NCBI RefSeq assembly: GCF_014697475.1
Contig: NZ_JACJRV010000065.1
Coordinates: 1-40,074, forward strand
Source of the DNA: Nostoc sp. FACHB-152
GTDB taxonomy: Bacteria; Cyanobacteriota; Cyanobacteriia; Cyanobacteriales; Nostocaceae
Direction of reading: 5' to 3'
DNA: 40,074 nucleotides
Shown: piece after piece, positions 26,372 to 35,154 of the stretch
Layout of the letters: the number at the start of each line of letters is the position of its first letter
How positions within the stretch are numbered: the stretch's first letter is position 1
Translations under genes and position numbers: made by a program
The notes under the pieces: model-generated
Told to the model about the DNA's origin: nothing
The model's database searches: none
The model's input: the letters and a program-made list of their open reading frames with translations, nothing else

Positions 26372-26662
26372 ATGAAACTTAATTTTACCAATGCTGTTGG
26401 TGCTGGCTTACTTTCTTTAGGGATGGCAATATTGCCTTTTACCGTATCTGCACAAGCTCAAGACAACAGTACTTCCACAACCACTAATACACCCCAAAGC
26501 ACAACAACTTACAATACTGCTGATCGTAATGATTTTGACTGGGGCTGGCTAGGATTACTGGGTTTAGCTGGTTTAGCTGGTTTAGCTGGTAAAAAACGTG
26601 ACGACGAGCCAACCCGTTACCGTGACCCTAGCGCCCCTGGTGCTACAAGCTATAGAGAGTAG
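26372..26662 (+). CDS. WGxxGxxG family small exported protein
   Basis: A 96-aa protein with a Sec-type signal (about residues 8-30, ending SAQAQ), a Thr/Ser/Asn-rich mature N-terminus, and the motif WGWLGLLGLAGLAGLAGKKR. This fits the WGxxGxxG family, which has a short hydrophobic Gly/Leu segment followed by basic residues, reminiscent of C-terminal sorting signals. Here about 22 polar residues follow the basic cluster, so it is not a strict terminal anchor. AAGGAAAA lies before the ATG. A 9-bp DNA unit (GGTTTAGCT) is repeated exactly three times at 26561-26587, within the Leu-Ala-Gly run. A hairpin follows the gene. The function is unknown. Confidence 0.82.
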   Translation: MKLNFTNAVGAGLLSLGMAILPFTVSAQAQDNSTSTTTNTPQSTTTYNTADRNDFDWGWLGLLGLAGLAGLAGKKRDDEPTRYRDPSAPGATSYRE

Positions 26663-26725
26663 TGCAAACAGCTAGAATGTCAAAAAAGTAAACAAAGGAA
26701 CTTTTGTGTTCTCAGTGTTTGAAAT

Positions 26726-26752
26726 GGGCAAGTTGAATTTAAAACCTTGCCC
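26726..26752. terminator. Hairpin between convergent WGxxGxxG and ictB genes
   Basis: GGGCAAG (26726-26732) and CTTGCCC (26746-26752) form a 7-bp stem with a 13-base AT-rich loop, followed by TT on the plus strand. It is placed between two convergent genes and probably ends both transcripts. Confidence 0.65.
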
Positions 26753-26765
26753 TTCCCATCCCAGG

Positions 26766-28178
26766 TTAATTTGCGGCCAACTCTTGGTTAGTTGAGTTAA
26801 CTTGATTTACGGGAGTCCAGTAACTAGCAATTAAGGCCACCATTAGCCACCAAAGGGTGTTTACCTCCGGGCGAAACCAGATTGTATCTACTGTGCCATG
26901 AGCTAACATACCCAACAGACTAGCAAAAGCCCCAATTAACCAAAATCCCTGGATATTTCTCGATTCTCGTAATCTCCGCAGTTGTAAAAATGCTGTATTA
27001 AAGGTTACTACTATCAGCCACAGGAAACAAGCTAAACCGACAAAACCTGTTTCTACCGCTACCTCCAGCAAAATTGAGTAAGCACTCAAAGCACTATAAC
27101 GGGGACGCTGATATAGGGGGTAGACTTTATTAAACGAGTTGTGACCAGGGCCAATACCGATAATCGGGCGATCGCCGATCATCTCAAACACAGCATCCCA
27201 AACATTGCGGCGGAAATTATTACTGCTATCTTGGCGATCGGCAAAAATACTAAAAACCCGCAGACGTACTGGCTCCACAAATAATACTGCTAAAACCAAT
27301 AATCCCAACAGGCCTCCTAAAAGTATTGGCAATGCCCAAGTGCGCCAAAAAGGAGGCATTTGCACACTTAACCAATAAAGTAACAACGCCATTGCGGTGA
27401 AAACTGCAACTAATAATCCTATCCAACCACCACGGCTAAAAGTCAAAACCAAACAGGCACTATTCACCACCAGCATTGTCAATGCCAAAGCTTTTTTGGC
27501 CCAACTTTGCCAAGCGAAAATTGCGACTAAGCTTAAAATAACAGCTGGCATTAAATACCCAGCTAATAAATTAGGATTACCTAAATAACTATAAACTCTA
27601 GTAGTTTTAGACAGAGGCGATGCTGGGTCTACCCAAGTTGCCAGCTGTGCAGCACCAAAAAACCACTGCCGTAATCCATAGACACTGACAATTAGCGATA
27701 CTAATAAATAAAGCGTAATTATCCAAGATCGAATACGCGATGACCTGAGTACCCGCGCACAAAGGGCAAACAATAACAAATAAAGCGTTAATGTTGCCAG
27801 GTCGTTCAATGCAGCCTTTTTTACTGGTGATAATGCCGTAGCGACAACAGCTACTCCCCAATAAAGCAATACCAACAAGTGAATAGGTGTAAATAACGGC
27901 GCATTGGCTGGGACTCGTTCATCAGATAAAGTCAACAACAGCCAAAAACCTACACAAGCTATCAGCAGCACCCCAACCAATGTACTCGATACAAAAGGAG
28001 CAAGAGCATAAACTAAGCTCATTAAAGCAGCTGCTATTATATCTCCCCACTGTATCAAGATGCTGCTTTGCCGCCATGAGTTGAGCAAACCAACAGAAAA
28101 ACGGCGTAGGTAGCTAGTTGCAAGATATTCTTTGAGCGGTAAATCAGATAAAGTAAATCGTTGCCAGACTAAATTCAT
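26766..28178 (-). CDS. IctB family membrane protein (O-antigen ligase fold)
   Basis: A polytopic membrane protein of about 470 aa with around ten to twelve hydrophobic segments. IctB was first linked to inorganic-carbon accumulation in cyanobacteria, but the fold belongs to the O-antigen ligase/polymerase (Wzy/WaaL) group. Family features are the long periplasmic-type loop with RVFSIFADRQDSSNNFRRNV and the RPIIGIGPGHNSFNKVYPLY segment, and conserved RGGWIGL. ATG 28178 (MNLVWQRFTLSDLPL) is preferred; a TTG at 28196 is in frame. It may instead act in polysaccharide polymerisation or ligation, given the export genes 10 kb away. The name IctB is by similarity only; the transport role is debated. 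Confidence 0.85.
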   Translation of the reverse strand: MNLVWQRFTLSDLPLKEYLATSYLRRFSVGLLNSWRQSSILIQWGDIIAAALMSLVYALAPFVSSTLVGVLLIACVGFWLLLTLSDERVPANAPLFTPIHLLVLLYWGVAVVATALSPVKKAALNDLATLTLYLLLFALCARVLRSSRIRSWIITLYLLVSLIVSVYGLRQWFFGAAQLATWVDPASPLSKTTRVYSYLGNPNLLAGYLMPAVILSLVAIFAWQSWAKKALALTMLVVNSACLVLTFSRGGWIGLLVAVFTAMALLLYWLSVQMPPFWRTWALPILLGGLLGLLVLAVLFVEPVRLRVFSIFADRQDSSNNFRRNVWDAVFEMIGDRPIIGIGPGHNSFNKVYPLYQRPRYSALSAYSILLEVAVETGFVGLACFLWLIVVTFNTAFLQLRRLRESRNIQGFWLIGAFASLLGMLAHGTVDTIWFRPEVNTLWWLMVALIASYWTPVNQVNSTNQELAAN

Positions 28179-28267
28179 AAAACACGCTGCAATCAATTAG
28201 CAGATCTGCACAAGCAGAACTTGCACTTAATGATAATGCGGGTAGTTATAAACAGCTAACATCTGAA

Positions 28268-29818
28268 TTAAACTTCGCTGTCTTCAGAGCTAGTAGGCAT
28301 TTGTATAGGCAGAGATAGTACATAGCGGTGTCCTGATTCTGGTGAACCTTGGATCGAAATTTGTCCACCATGCAATTCTGCCAGTTGATAACTCAACAAC
28401 AAACCTAAACTTTCGCGTGACAAACTACCATTACCCTTAGCTAAATCTATTTCAGAACTGATAAGAGATAAATCTGAGTAAGAATCAGTTAGGGTTGGTG
28501 ACTGTTCTACTGCTACTGGTAGGCTGCCTGATTCCTCAAAAAAGTCTGGATAAGGATTATAAAACCCTGCTTCATTGCTCAGTTCCAATAGAGATGGGGG
28601 ATGAAGACGAAAATAGGGGTCAACCTCAGTAATACCATCTCCTAACCAGGGATGTGAAACCCAAACAGTAATGTTGAGAGTACTTTCTTTATAAGAAACA
28701 TGAATCCTGACAATGCTGCCCGTAGCAGAAAATTGAATGACGCTGAAAACCATGTGGTAAAGTATTTGCCGCACTTTATCTTTATCTAAAGGCCAAATGC
28801 GACCACGGCCGGGTTCTATCGACAGGCGGATATCTTGCTCACGGCGGTTAGCTGGCTCTTCTAGGCTATTGATAGCTTGTTGACATAGCATTTCAATATC
28901 TACCGGAGCCAAGTTCAGCACATTGGAGTTATCATTTACAGTTCCTAGTTCGGTAATTTCGTTAACTAAAGAAAGTAAATAACGGCCACTGTGTTGGATA
29001 ATCTCAACATATTCTCTTTGCTTAGTTGTTAAAGGCCCATAAATTTCTCGCCCTAAAACGCTAGCCATCCCTAATACCGAAGTCAAGGGAGTGCGTAACT
29101 CGTGAGTAAGTTGTTCCAACAGTTCTAACTTTAATTGCTTAGTAGAAAGTGGTTCTTTTTCTGAATTGGATGGGCTAGTTTTGGTGTTAGTGGTAGGTTC
29201 GTTATTGAGTAACAAACTTGCAACACTTTTCTGATTGCTTTTTTCTGGTTTAGTTTGTAGCAGTCGATTGCGCTCAAATTCACTCATGCTCCAACGAGCT
29301 ATGATTTGTAGAAGCTCAATATCTCGATTTTTAAATTCTCGCGGCACTAAATCCATTACTGCCAAAGCACCCAAACAATGACCTGATGAATCAATCAGTG
29401 GTACTCCCAAGTAAGCACGAATGCCATAATCCTGCACTAACTTACTAATTGCTAAAGTAGAATTACTATATTTTTGCGTATCATTAATTACTATTTCTCT
29501 ACAAGTTTCTACTACTTGAGTGCAGAAAGATTCGTGACGCAACAACTGACGACTTTGGGCTAATTGGTTCATCAATCCCAGTCTAGATAAACCTACAGCT
29601 GACTTGAACCAGTGACGTTCTTGATCTACAAATCCCAAAATGGAAATAGGTGCTTCTAAAAAATGGGCAGCTGTTTGAGTGGCTTCTTCAAATACTGGTA
29701 TTGTTTCTGGCTGTCGTAAACCTAACTCTGACAGTATTTTGAGACGTTGCTGTTCCCTGGTTTCCTGAGAAGCCCAACCATCCTTAAGACCGAATAATTT
29801 ATTTTCAGGCTCTACCAT
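28268..29818 (-). CDS. GAF-domain sensor histidine kinase with degenerate ATPase domain
   Basis: A 516-aa cytoplasmic sensor with no membrane segment. A GAF domain spans roughly residues 35-185 (EATQTAAHFLEAPISILGFV ... YLGVPLIDSSGHCLGALAVM). The HisKA phospho-acceptor is in THELRTPLTSVLGMASVLG (His near residue 239). In the HATPase region the N-box reads RQILYHMVFSVIQFS, lacking the usual Asn residues, and the G1 box reads VWVSHPWLGDGI, lacking the usual DxGxG. A Ser/Glu-rich insert of about 60 residues follows, then a glycine-containing G2-like end (LLLSYQLAELHGGQIS). It may have lost kinase activity or act as a phospho-acceptor/phosphatase partner. GTG 29827 is an alternative start. No response regulator is adjacent. 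Confidence 0.82.
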   Translation of the reverse strand: MVEPENKLFGLKDGWASQETREQQRLKILSELGLRQPETIPVFEEATQTAAHFLEAPISILGFVDQERHWFKSAVGLSRLGLMNQLAQSRQLLRHESFCTQVVETCREIVINDTQKYSNSTLAISKLVQDYGIRAYLGVPLIDSSGHCLGALAVMDLVPREFKNRDIELLQIIARWSMSEFERNRLLQTKPEKSNQKSVASLLLNNEPTTNTKTSPSNSEKEPLSTKQLKLELLEQLTHELRTPLTSVLGMASVLGREIYGPLTTKQREYVEIIQHSGRYLLSLVNEITELGTVNDNSNVLNLAPVDIEMLCQQAINSLEEPANRREQDIRLSIEPGRGRIWPLDKDKVRQILYHMVFSVIQFSATGSIVRIHVSYKESTLNITVWVSHPWLGDGITEVDPYFRLHPPSLLELSNEAGFYNPYPDFFEESGSLPVAVEQSPTLTDSYSDLSLISSEIDLAKGNGSLSRESLGLLLSYQLAELHGGQISIQGSPESGHRYVLSLPIQMPTSSEDSEV

Positions 29819-30364
29819 TGCCACCACTACCTTGATAATTCCTCGATACTGTAATTTATATAACCCCGGTTTCAGGGTTATGATTTACTATTTTTAAGCA
29901 TTCCCCAATTTTGCCTCCGACAAACAATAATTGGACAAAAATTTTATATCCTTGCCGTAAATCTAGTGAAGTACTCTGATAAACATATGACTCAGGGTTT
30001 TCTCGAAAACTACGTTAGTTTAGTCTTTGCTCAGGGTAATATACGTTTAAGTTTGGTATAAAAGCTATTTGCTATGTTTAATTTATACTCTGAATAAAAA
30101 TAATAATTTTATGCGTGTTGATGCAATTTTTGTTTACTGAGAATTTCTGTGCATTGAAAAATAATCTATTTTAAGTAGAAAAACGGATATTTGAGGAATA
30201 AAAGCAAATTTTTTGAGGTTATTATTAAAATGAATTAAATTAAGTAAAAGCAAAATTAACCTAGAGTTTATGAGATGAATTTACTCATAGGTAAATCTTG
30301 ATGTGTCAACTTTTATTAGCATTTCCAAGCAAATTGAATATTTAATTTTTAAGGATAAATAGTA
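29819..30364. other. Divergent AT-rich region upstream of the DegT gene
   Basis: This 546-base region between the kinase and the DegT aminotransferase is very AT-rich, especially 30060-30360. No gene or clear repeat was recognised. AAGGA near 30350 is the ribosome-binding site of the next gene, and the rest is presumed promoter and leader sequence. Confidence 0.5.
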
Positions 30365-31507
30365 ATGAATAGAATGGCTGTGAGAGTTCCTTTTGTAGAC
30401 CTTAACTTCCAACATCAAGCAATTCAAAATCAATTAGAAAAAGCGATCAATGGTGTTTTAAATAAAGGCGATTTTATTTTAGGTCAAGCTGTTGCCGATT
30501 TTGAGATAGCTTTTGCCGCAGCATCGGGTGCAGAATATGGTGTAGGTGTAGCGTGCGGAACTGATGCGATCGCTCTAGGTTTGCAAGCTTGTAATATCGG
30601 CATTGGTGATGAAGTGATTCTCCCAGCCAACACTTTTGTCGCCACACTCATTGGCGTGTTACGTGTAGGTGCTAAACCAATTCTTGTTGATTGCGATCCG
30701 GATACAGCATTAATTGATTTAGAAGCAGCAGCTAAGGTAGTTACTTCCAAAACTAAAGCCATCATCCCGGTACATCTTTATGGGCAGATGGTATCACCAA
30801 AGCAGTTGTTAGATTTTGCTACTACCCACAAACTATTTATTTTTGAAGATGCAGCCCAAGCACACCTAGCCCAACGGGAAGGTTACAAAGCTGGTTCTGT
30901 AGGAGTGGCTGCCGCTTTTAGCTTTTATCCCAGTAAAAATTTAGGGGCATTTGGTGATGGCGGAATTCTACTAACAAGAGATTCAGAGGTAGCCCAAAAA
31001 ATGCGCCGCTTGCGTAACTATGGTGCATCGCAAAAGTATGTACATGAAGAACCTGGTACAAATAGTCGCTTGGATACCTTGCAAGCTGCCATCTTATTGG
31101 CAAAGCTTCCCTATTTATCGCAGTGGAATGGCGATCGCCTGACTACTGCACGGCAGTACGATACTGGATTAGCACCCCTGAAAACTGCTGGCATCATTCC
31201 TCTAAAAAATCATAGCAATACCGGACACGTCTATCATCTGTATGTCATCAAAATTGATCAGTCTTGCCGCCTCGAACGCCAGCAAATTCAAGAGAAACTC
31301 CTAGCAGCCGGAATTCAAACAGGTATTCACTACCCAATTCCTTGCCATCTGCAACCTGCATACACTTACCTGGGCTATCAACAGGGAGACTTCCCGCAAG
31401 CAGAAAAGCTTGCCCAGCAAATTTTATCTTTACCTATGTATCCTGGTTTAAGTAGTAACCAAATTCAAGAAGTCGTAGGTGAAATTACAGCAATTATTAA
31501 TGGCTAA
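30365..31507 (+). CDS. DegT/DnrJ/EryC1/StrS family PLP aminotransferase
   Basis: A 380-aa sugar aminotransferase-type protein that would move an amino group onto a nucleotide-linked keto-sugar. The PLP Lys191 lies in SFYPSKNLGAFGDGG, the pyridine-N Asp162 in IFEDAAQAH, and the GTDAIALGL phosphate-binding loop at 65-73. The C-terminal IHYPIPCHLQPAY is also typical. ATG 30365 is chosen for AAGGA at good spacing; MAVRVPFVDL three codons later is an alternative. It is the first gene of a cell-surface region including exosortase and polysaccharide export genes, so it probably supplies an amino-sugar for a surface glycan. The exact sugar is unknown. Confidence 0.9.
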   Translation: MNRMAVRVPFVDLNFQHQAIQNQLEKAINGVLNKGDFILGQAVADFEIAFAAASGAEYGVGVACGTDAIALGLQACNIGIGDEVILPANTFVATLIGVLRVGAKPILVDCDPDTALIDLEAAAKVVTSKTKAIIPVHLYGQMVSPKQLLDFATTHKLFIFEDAAQAHLAQREGYKAGSVGVAAAFSFYPSKNLGAFGDGGILLTRDSEVAQKMRRLRNYGASQKYVHEEPGTNSRLDTLQAAILLAKLPYLSQWNGDRLTTARQYDTGLAPLKTAGIIPLKNHSNTGHVYHLYVIKIDQSCRLERQQIQEKLLAAGIQTGIHYPIPCHLQPAYTYLGYQQGDFPQAEKLAQQILSLPMYPGLSSNQIQEVVGEITAIING

Positions 31508-31696
31508 CAGTTGTTATATAGCAATCCTATTTGATTTACAAACTACTGGTGAGGTCAGGCAATAGGCAATAGATTTGTTTGAATATCCTACACGGGTTGC
31601 TATAAATTTCTTTTTCATGACATTATTTCATGTGTTACCAGTGGTCAGTAACAAAACAATTGAGTACTGTTTCATTCATTTAAATTGCTTATACTC

Positions 31697-32608
31697 ATGG
31701 CACTACCGCAACATATTCAAATCAGAAGCAAACAGCAATTACTGAGCATAGCAATTTTAGGCGTTTTAGGATTGTTGTATGCTCCTGTGTTGCTGCACTG
31801 GCTAGATGGTTGGCTGAACAAAAGCATCAGCATAGAACATGAATATTTTAGCCACGGTATTATTGGACTACCATTTGCCGCTTACCTGACTTGGCTGAAC
31901 CGTAAACAATGGCAACGTTTACCAGATAGCACCCATCCTGTGGGTGCTGTTTTGCTTGTAGTTGGGGGAATATTTTATCTTAGCGGTATTGCCGAGTGGG
32001 TGAATCTTTCTTTACCTATGATTCTGGCAGGATTGTGCTTGTGGTTTAAGGGCATAGCCGGCTTGCGATTACAAGGATTTGCATTACTGCTGGTATTTTT
32101 GGCAACTCCAACTTTCCTACCCTACTTATTGGTTCCTTACACCTTACCTCTACAAAGCTTTATTGCTGGTACTGCGGGTTTCATCCTCAATCAATTAGGA
32201 ATGCCAGTTGTTGTTGATGAAATCAACATTTATGTAGGCGGACGAATTGTAGAAGTAGCACCATATTGTGCAGGGCTGAAAATGTTGTTTACTACGCTTT
32301 ACGTCGGCTTGATGCTGCTGTATTGGACTGGGGGGTTAGCTTCACGCCGTATTAGTGCTTGGTTTTTATCTATTGCTGTTGTGATTAGTATTATTGCCAA
32401 TATCATTCGTAACACTTTCCTCAGTTACTTCCACGGTACAGGTAATGAAGCAGCTTTTAAGTGGTTACATGACAGTTGGGGTGGCGATGTTTACTCTGCT
32501 TGTATGTTGTTATTACTAGTGCCATTACTCAACTGGATGAACGACAATTTTTCAGCAGTTCCAGAAATTTCAGAACCGATATCAGAATCTATAAACGAGC
32601 AAAACTAA
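31697..32608 (+). CDS. crtB: Cyanoexosortase B
   Basis: A 303-aa multi-pass membrane protein (about 8 hydrophobic segments) of the exosortase family, transpeptidase-like enzymes thought to process proteins with PEP-CTERM-type sorting signals during export. The proposed catalytic set is visible: Cys191 in VAPYCAGLKML, Arg238 in ANIIRNTFLSYFHG and His258 in FKWLHDSWGG. The ATG at 31697 is chosen; an in-frame TTG at 31685 adds four residues. In cyanobacteria the B-type enzyme is paired with a dedicated associated protein, here found at 35306, but 2.7 kb of unrelated DNA intervenes. No strong PEP-CTERM target was found in the window. The crtB symbol here means the exosortase, not phytoene synthase. 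Confidence 0.88.
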   Translation: MALPQHIQIRSKQQLLSIAILGVLGLLYAPVLLHWLDGWLNKSISIEHEYFSHGIIGLPFAAYLTWLNRKQWQRLPDSTHPVGAVLLVVGGIFYLSGIAEWVNLSLPMILAGLCLWFKGIAGLRLQGFALLLVFLATPTFLPYLLVPYTLPLQSFIAGTAGFILNQLGMPVVVDEINIYVGGRIVEVAPYCAGLKMLFTTLYVGLMLLYWTGGLASRRISAWFLSIAVVISIIANIIRNTFLSYFHGTGNEAAFKWLHDSWGGDVYSACMLLLLVPLLNWMNDNFSAVPEISEPISESINEQN

Positions 32609-32618
32609 GGAAAAATTT

Positions 32619-33062
32619 ATGTTTGGTAAAAAACAACCAGAACAACCCAGCCAATCACAAAGTATGAGCGGTGTAACTGTAACTGGGGGTGTGATTCAAC
32701 AAGGACAAGCGGTGGGTAATCTCCAGCAAAGTCAATCAGGCAAGCTGGACACACAGCAACAAATAACTAACACAGATGTAGTCAAGCAATTAGAAAATTT
32801 GGAAATAGCTATTAAAGCTGCATCCTTGGCTCAAAATGAAAAAGATGAACTGCTGGACTATATACGTCCCGCCAAACGTGAAGCAGCAAAAGATGGGGTG
32901 AATAAAGATTTAGTCGGACAATACCTCAAACCAGTGAGTGAAACTCTGACAACCATGAAACAAACCACAGAAGCCGGAAAAAGCTTGTGGCAAAGTGGAC
33001 AAGAAGTTTTTCAAGCCATTGCCCCTTGGTTAGGAGTGGCAGCAAAACTCATCGTTATGTAG
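32619..33062 (+). CDS. Q-rich/helical 147-aa protein upstream of NACHT gene
   Basis: A 147-aa protein with no family I recognise. Residues 1-50 are Gln/Ser/Gly-rich, with VTVTGGVIQQGQAVGN followed by LQQSQSG (35-41). Residues 52-147 are predicted helical: VVKQLENLEIAIKAA, charged DELLDYIRPAKREAAKDG, and a closing hydrophobic helix (QAIAPWLGVAAKLIVM) that could insert in a membrane. It starts 10 bases after cyanoexosortase B, with AAGGAA before the ATG, and ends about 20 bases before the NACHT gene. The two genes are therefore probably one unit. The N-terminal motif recurs in the NACHT protein (QQxQA ... xQxSQ). A role as effector or adaptor of the NACHT protein is an inference. Confidence 0.7.
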   Translation: MFGKKQPEQPSQSQSMSGVTVTGGVIQQGQAVGNLQQSQSGKLDTQQQITNTDVVKQLENLEIAIKAASLAQNEKDELLDYIRPAKREAAKDGVNKDLVGQYLKPVSETLTTMKQTTEAGKSLWQSGQEVFQAIAPWLGVAAKLIVM

Positions 33063-33084
33063 AGATTTTTATTGAGCGTGAGTG

Positions 33085-35154
33085 ATGGGGCAGAATCAAG
33101 ATATTGGGCATAGTTCACTTCAGAATAGTCAAGTTCAGCAGACCCAGGCAAATCGGGACGCAGTTAGTTTTCAAAATAGTCAAGATAACCAAGTCACAAT
33201 CAATAATATTATCTTGGGGATGTTTGCTCAACCAGAGCCACCCCAGGTTAATTGGGAATGGGGAAAAAGGTTGCTGAAAGAGAAGCAGTTGCCTGATATC
33301 CGTCAACGCTTGGCTGATACTTTGGGAATTAAGCGAAATTCGATGAATGTCTCTTTTGCAGAACAGTCATCTTGGGTAAGTCGCAATTTGCATATTGATG
33401 GCGAAGTTTGCGGCACGATTGATGCTAATAAACTGCTGATTGAGACTTTTGGGCGCGATGATATTCAAGGAAAACTGTTGATTTTAGGTGCGCCAGCAAC
33501 AGGTAAAACCACAGCACTGTTGAGTTTAGCAGAGCAGTTGGTGTGTGGTGCGCTGCAAAATGAAAAAACTGTAATTCCTATATTATTTGAGCTTTCGACT
33601 TGGCAAGATGATCACCAAAGCATTGAAGAATGGTTGGTTGAGCAACTTTATGAACTACACGGGGGAGAACGCCAATATAAAATTTATGAGCGATGGCTAG
33701 AGCAACGAGTTTTATTACCTTTGTTGGATGGGTTGGATGAATTGGGGCTGGAAAGACAAAAGAAATGCACCATCAAACTTAATGAATTCGCCCGTCATTA
33801 TCCCCATGTTGTAGTTTGTTGCCGTCTGAAGGAGTTTGAGGCGGTAAACCTCAAACTGAAAACATTTAGAGGTGCAGTGTGTCTCCAGTCTTTATCTGAC
33901 TCACAAATTCAAGATTATCTTCATAGTTTGCAACGCTCGGAATTATGGTCAGTGTTTGAGGATAATCCACATCTAGGAAATCTGCTAAAACCAACCTCAG
34001 AAAACGAGCCAGGTTTGTTGCGAGTACCATTGTTCCTGAAGTTGGTGGTTGATGTGTATAACCCACAGCAGGCAATTGACAACAAAGCAGACTTGTTGGA
34101 AAAGTATATTGATCGTCAGTTGTCGATAGATACCCGTGAGCAAGAACGCCTCAAAGAGAAGGAATGGGGCAAATGGGCATACAAAACAGTAGAAGCAGAA
34201 CCCGGTTGGCAGGAAACTCGCAAGACTTTAAGTTGGCTAGCAAGGCAGTTGCAACGTCACAATACAGTGGAATTACTGATTGAGCAAATGCAGCCGACTT
34301 GGATTGAGTCTGTACTCTTACAGCGTCGCTATCGGCTAATGATTGCGCTGAGTGGCGGGCTTTTAGGATTGATTGTCGTGCTGATTGGCAGGTTGACAGG
34401 GGTGCTGGGAGGGCTGTTGGTAGGGGTTACAGGGCTAATTGTCGGGCTAATTGTCGGGCTGATTATCGGGATGCTGGGAGGGGTAAATAAAATTGAACCC
34501 GTAGAAGCATTCAAAATTTCAATATCTCGTGCAGTCATCCATAAAATTTTAGATAGGTTGCTATATGGCGTGATTTCAGGCGTGATTTTCGGGCTGATTT
34601 ACGATCTAGTTTTTGGGCTGACTTCCGCTTTGATTGACGGGCTAGTTTTTGGACTAATTATCGGGCTGATTATCGGGTTGATTATTGGGTTAATTAGAGG
34701 GCTGAAGGCGGAGTTAAAGATTCGATCGCGCCCTAATCAAGGCATCTGGAACTCATTGCAGAGTATGCTATGGACAACTGGTTTGACCTATGTCCCTGGC
34801 GGCTTGATTTTGGTGATGGTAGATTTAGTAGCTCGCACAGTAGCCCAAGGCAATAACGGGCTTGGATTAACTAGTTTTGCTAACTCACCCCATGATTGGC
34901 TATCACTGCTATTTTCCGGGTTATTTATCAACCTATTTTTCGGCTTTTTCTTCGGTGGCGGAGCTGCTTGCTTACAGCACTTTTGCCTACGCCTTGTCCT
35001 TTGGCGCAGTGGCACAATACCCTGGAATTTTGCTCAATTCCTCAACTACTGTGTCGAGCGACGTTTACTCTTGCGCGTGGGTGGGCGTTACCGCTTCCTG
35101 CACCGCGAACTCTTCGACCATTTTGCTGTTTATTGCGATTCTAATATCAGGTAA
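33085..35154 (+). CDS. Membrane-associated NACHT-type NTPase (NLR-like)
   Basis: A 689-aa STAND ATPase. Residues 1-45 form a Gln/Asn-rich segment (QNSQVQQTQANRDAVSFQNS). A linker (about 55-115) precedes the NACHT NTPase: Walker A GAPATGKT (about 135-142), Walker B LLPLLDGLDELG (about 210-221) and a sensor-like VVCCRLKEFE. Helical arms follow to about 410. The C-terminal half carries three hydrophobic clusters with glycine-zipper repeats (GLIVGLIVGLIIG, GLIIGLIIGLIIGL), implying several membrane passes or a pore-like assembly. The protein ends with FLNYCVERRLLLRVGGRYRF and LHRELFDHFA, a tail I have seen in cyanobacterial NACHT proteins. GTG 33082 is an alternative start. NACHT proteins of this sort are candidates for anti-phage defence or cell-death signalling; this role is inferred. 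The DNA encoding the zippers is itself 12-bp repetitive. Confidence 0.85.
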   Translation: MGQNQDIGHSSLQNSQVQQTQANRDAVSFQNSQDNQVTINNIILGMFAQPEPPQVNWEWGKRLLKEKQLPDIRQRLADTLGIKRNSMNVSFAEQSSWVSRNLHIDGEVCGTIDANKLLIETFGRDDIQGKLLILGAPATGKTTALLSLAEQLVCGALQNEKTVIPILFELSTWQDDHQSIEEWLVEQLYELHGGERQYKIYERWLEQRVLLPLLDGLDELGLERQKKCTIKLNEFARHYPHVVVCCRLKEFEAVNLKLKTFRGAVCLQSLSDSQIQDYLHSLQRSELWSVFEDNPHLGNLLKPTSENEPGLLRVPLFLKLVVDVYNPQQAIDNKADLLEKYIDRQLSIDTREQERLKEKEWGKWAYKTVEAEPGWQETRKTLSWLARQLQRHNTVELLIEQMQPTWIESVLLQRRYRLMIALSGGLLGLIVVLIGRLTGVLGGLLVGVTGLIVGLIVGLIIGMLGGVNKIEPVEAFKISISRAVIHKILDRLLYGVISGVIFGLIYDLVFGLTSALIDGLVFGLIIGLIIGLIIGLIRGLKAELKIRSRPNQGIWNSLQSMLWTTGLTYVPGGLILVMVDLVARTVAQGNNGLGLTSFANSPHDWLSLLFSGLFINLFFGFFFGGGAACLQHFCLRLVLWRSGTIPWNFAQFLNYCVERRLLLRVGGRYRFLHRELFDHFAVYCDSNIR
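34432..34470 (+). repeat. 12-bp tandem repeats encoding Gly-Leu-(I/V)-(I/V)
   Basis: GGGCTAATTGTC occurs twice exactly (34432 and 34444), then GGGCTGATTATC (34456). A second, more diverged array of four 12-bp units runs 34651-34698. Since 12 is a multiple of 3, changes in copy number would lengthen or shorten the membrane segment without a frameshift. Confidence 0.7.

Noticed and set aside
31508-31696. Insertion-sequence or MITE ends around TATATAGCAATCC and GGTTGCTATAAA
   Set aside because: The two segments are roughly inverted, but there is no transposase, no target duplication I could see and the match is short. It could be a degenerate dispersed repeat.
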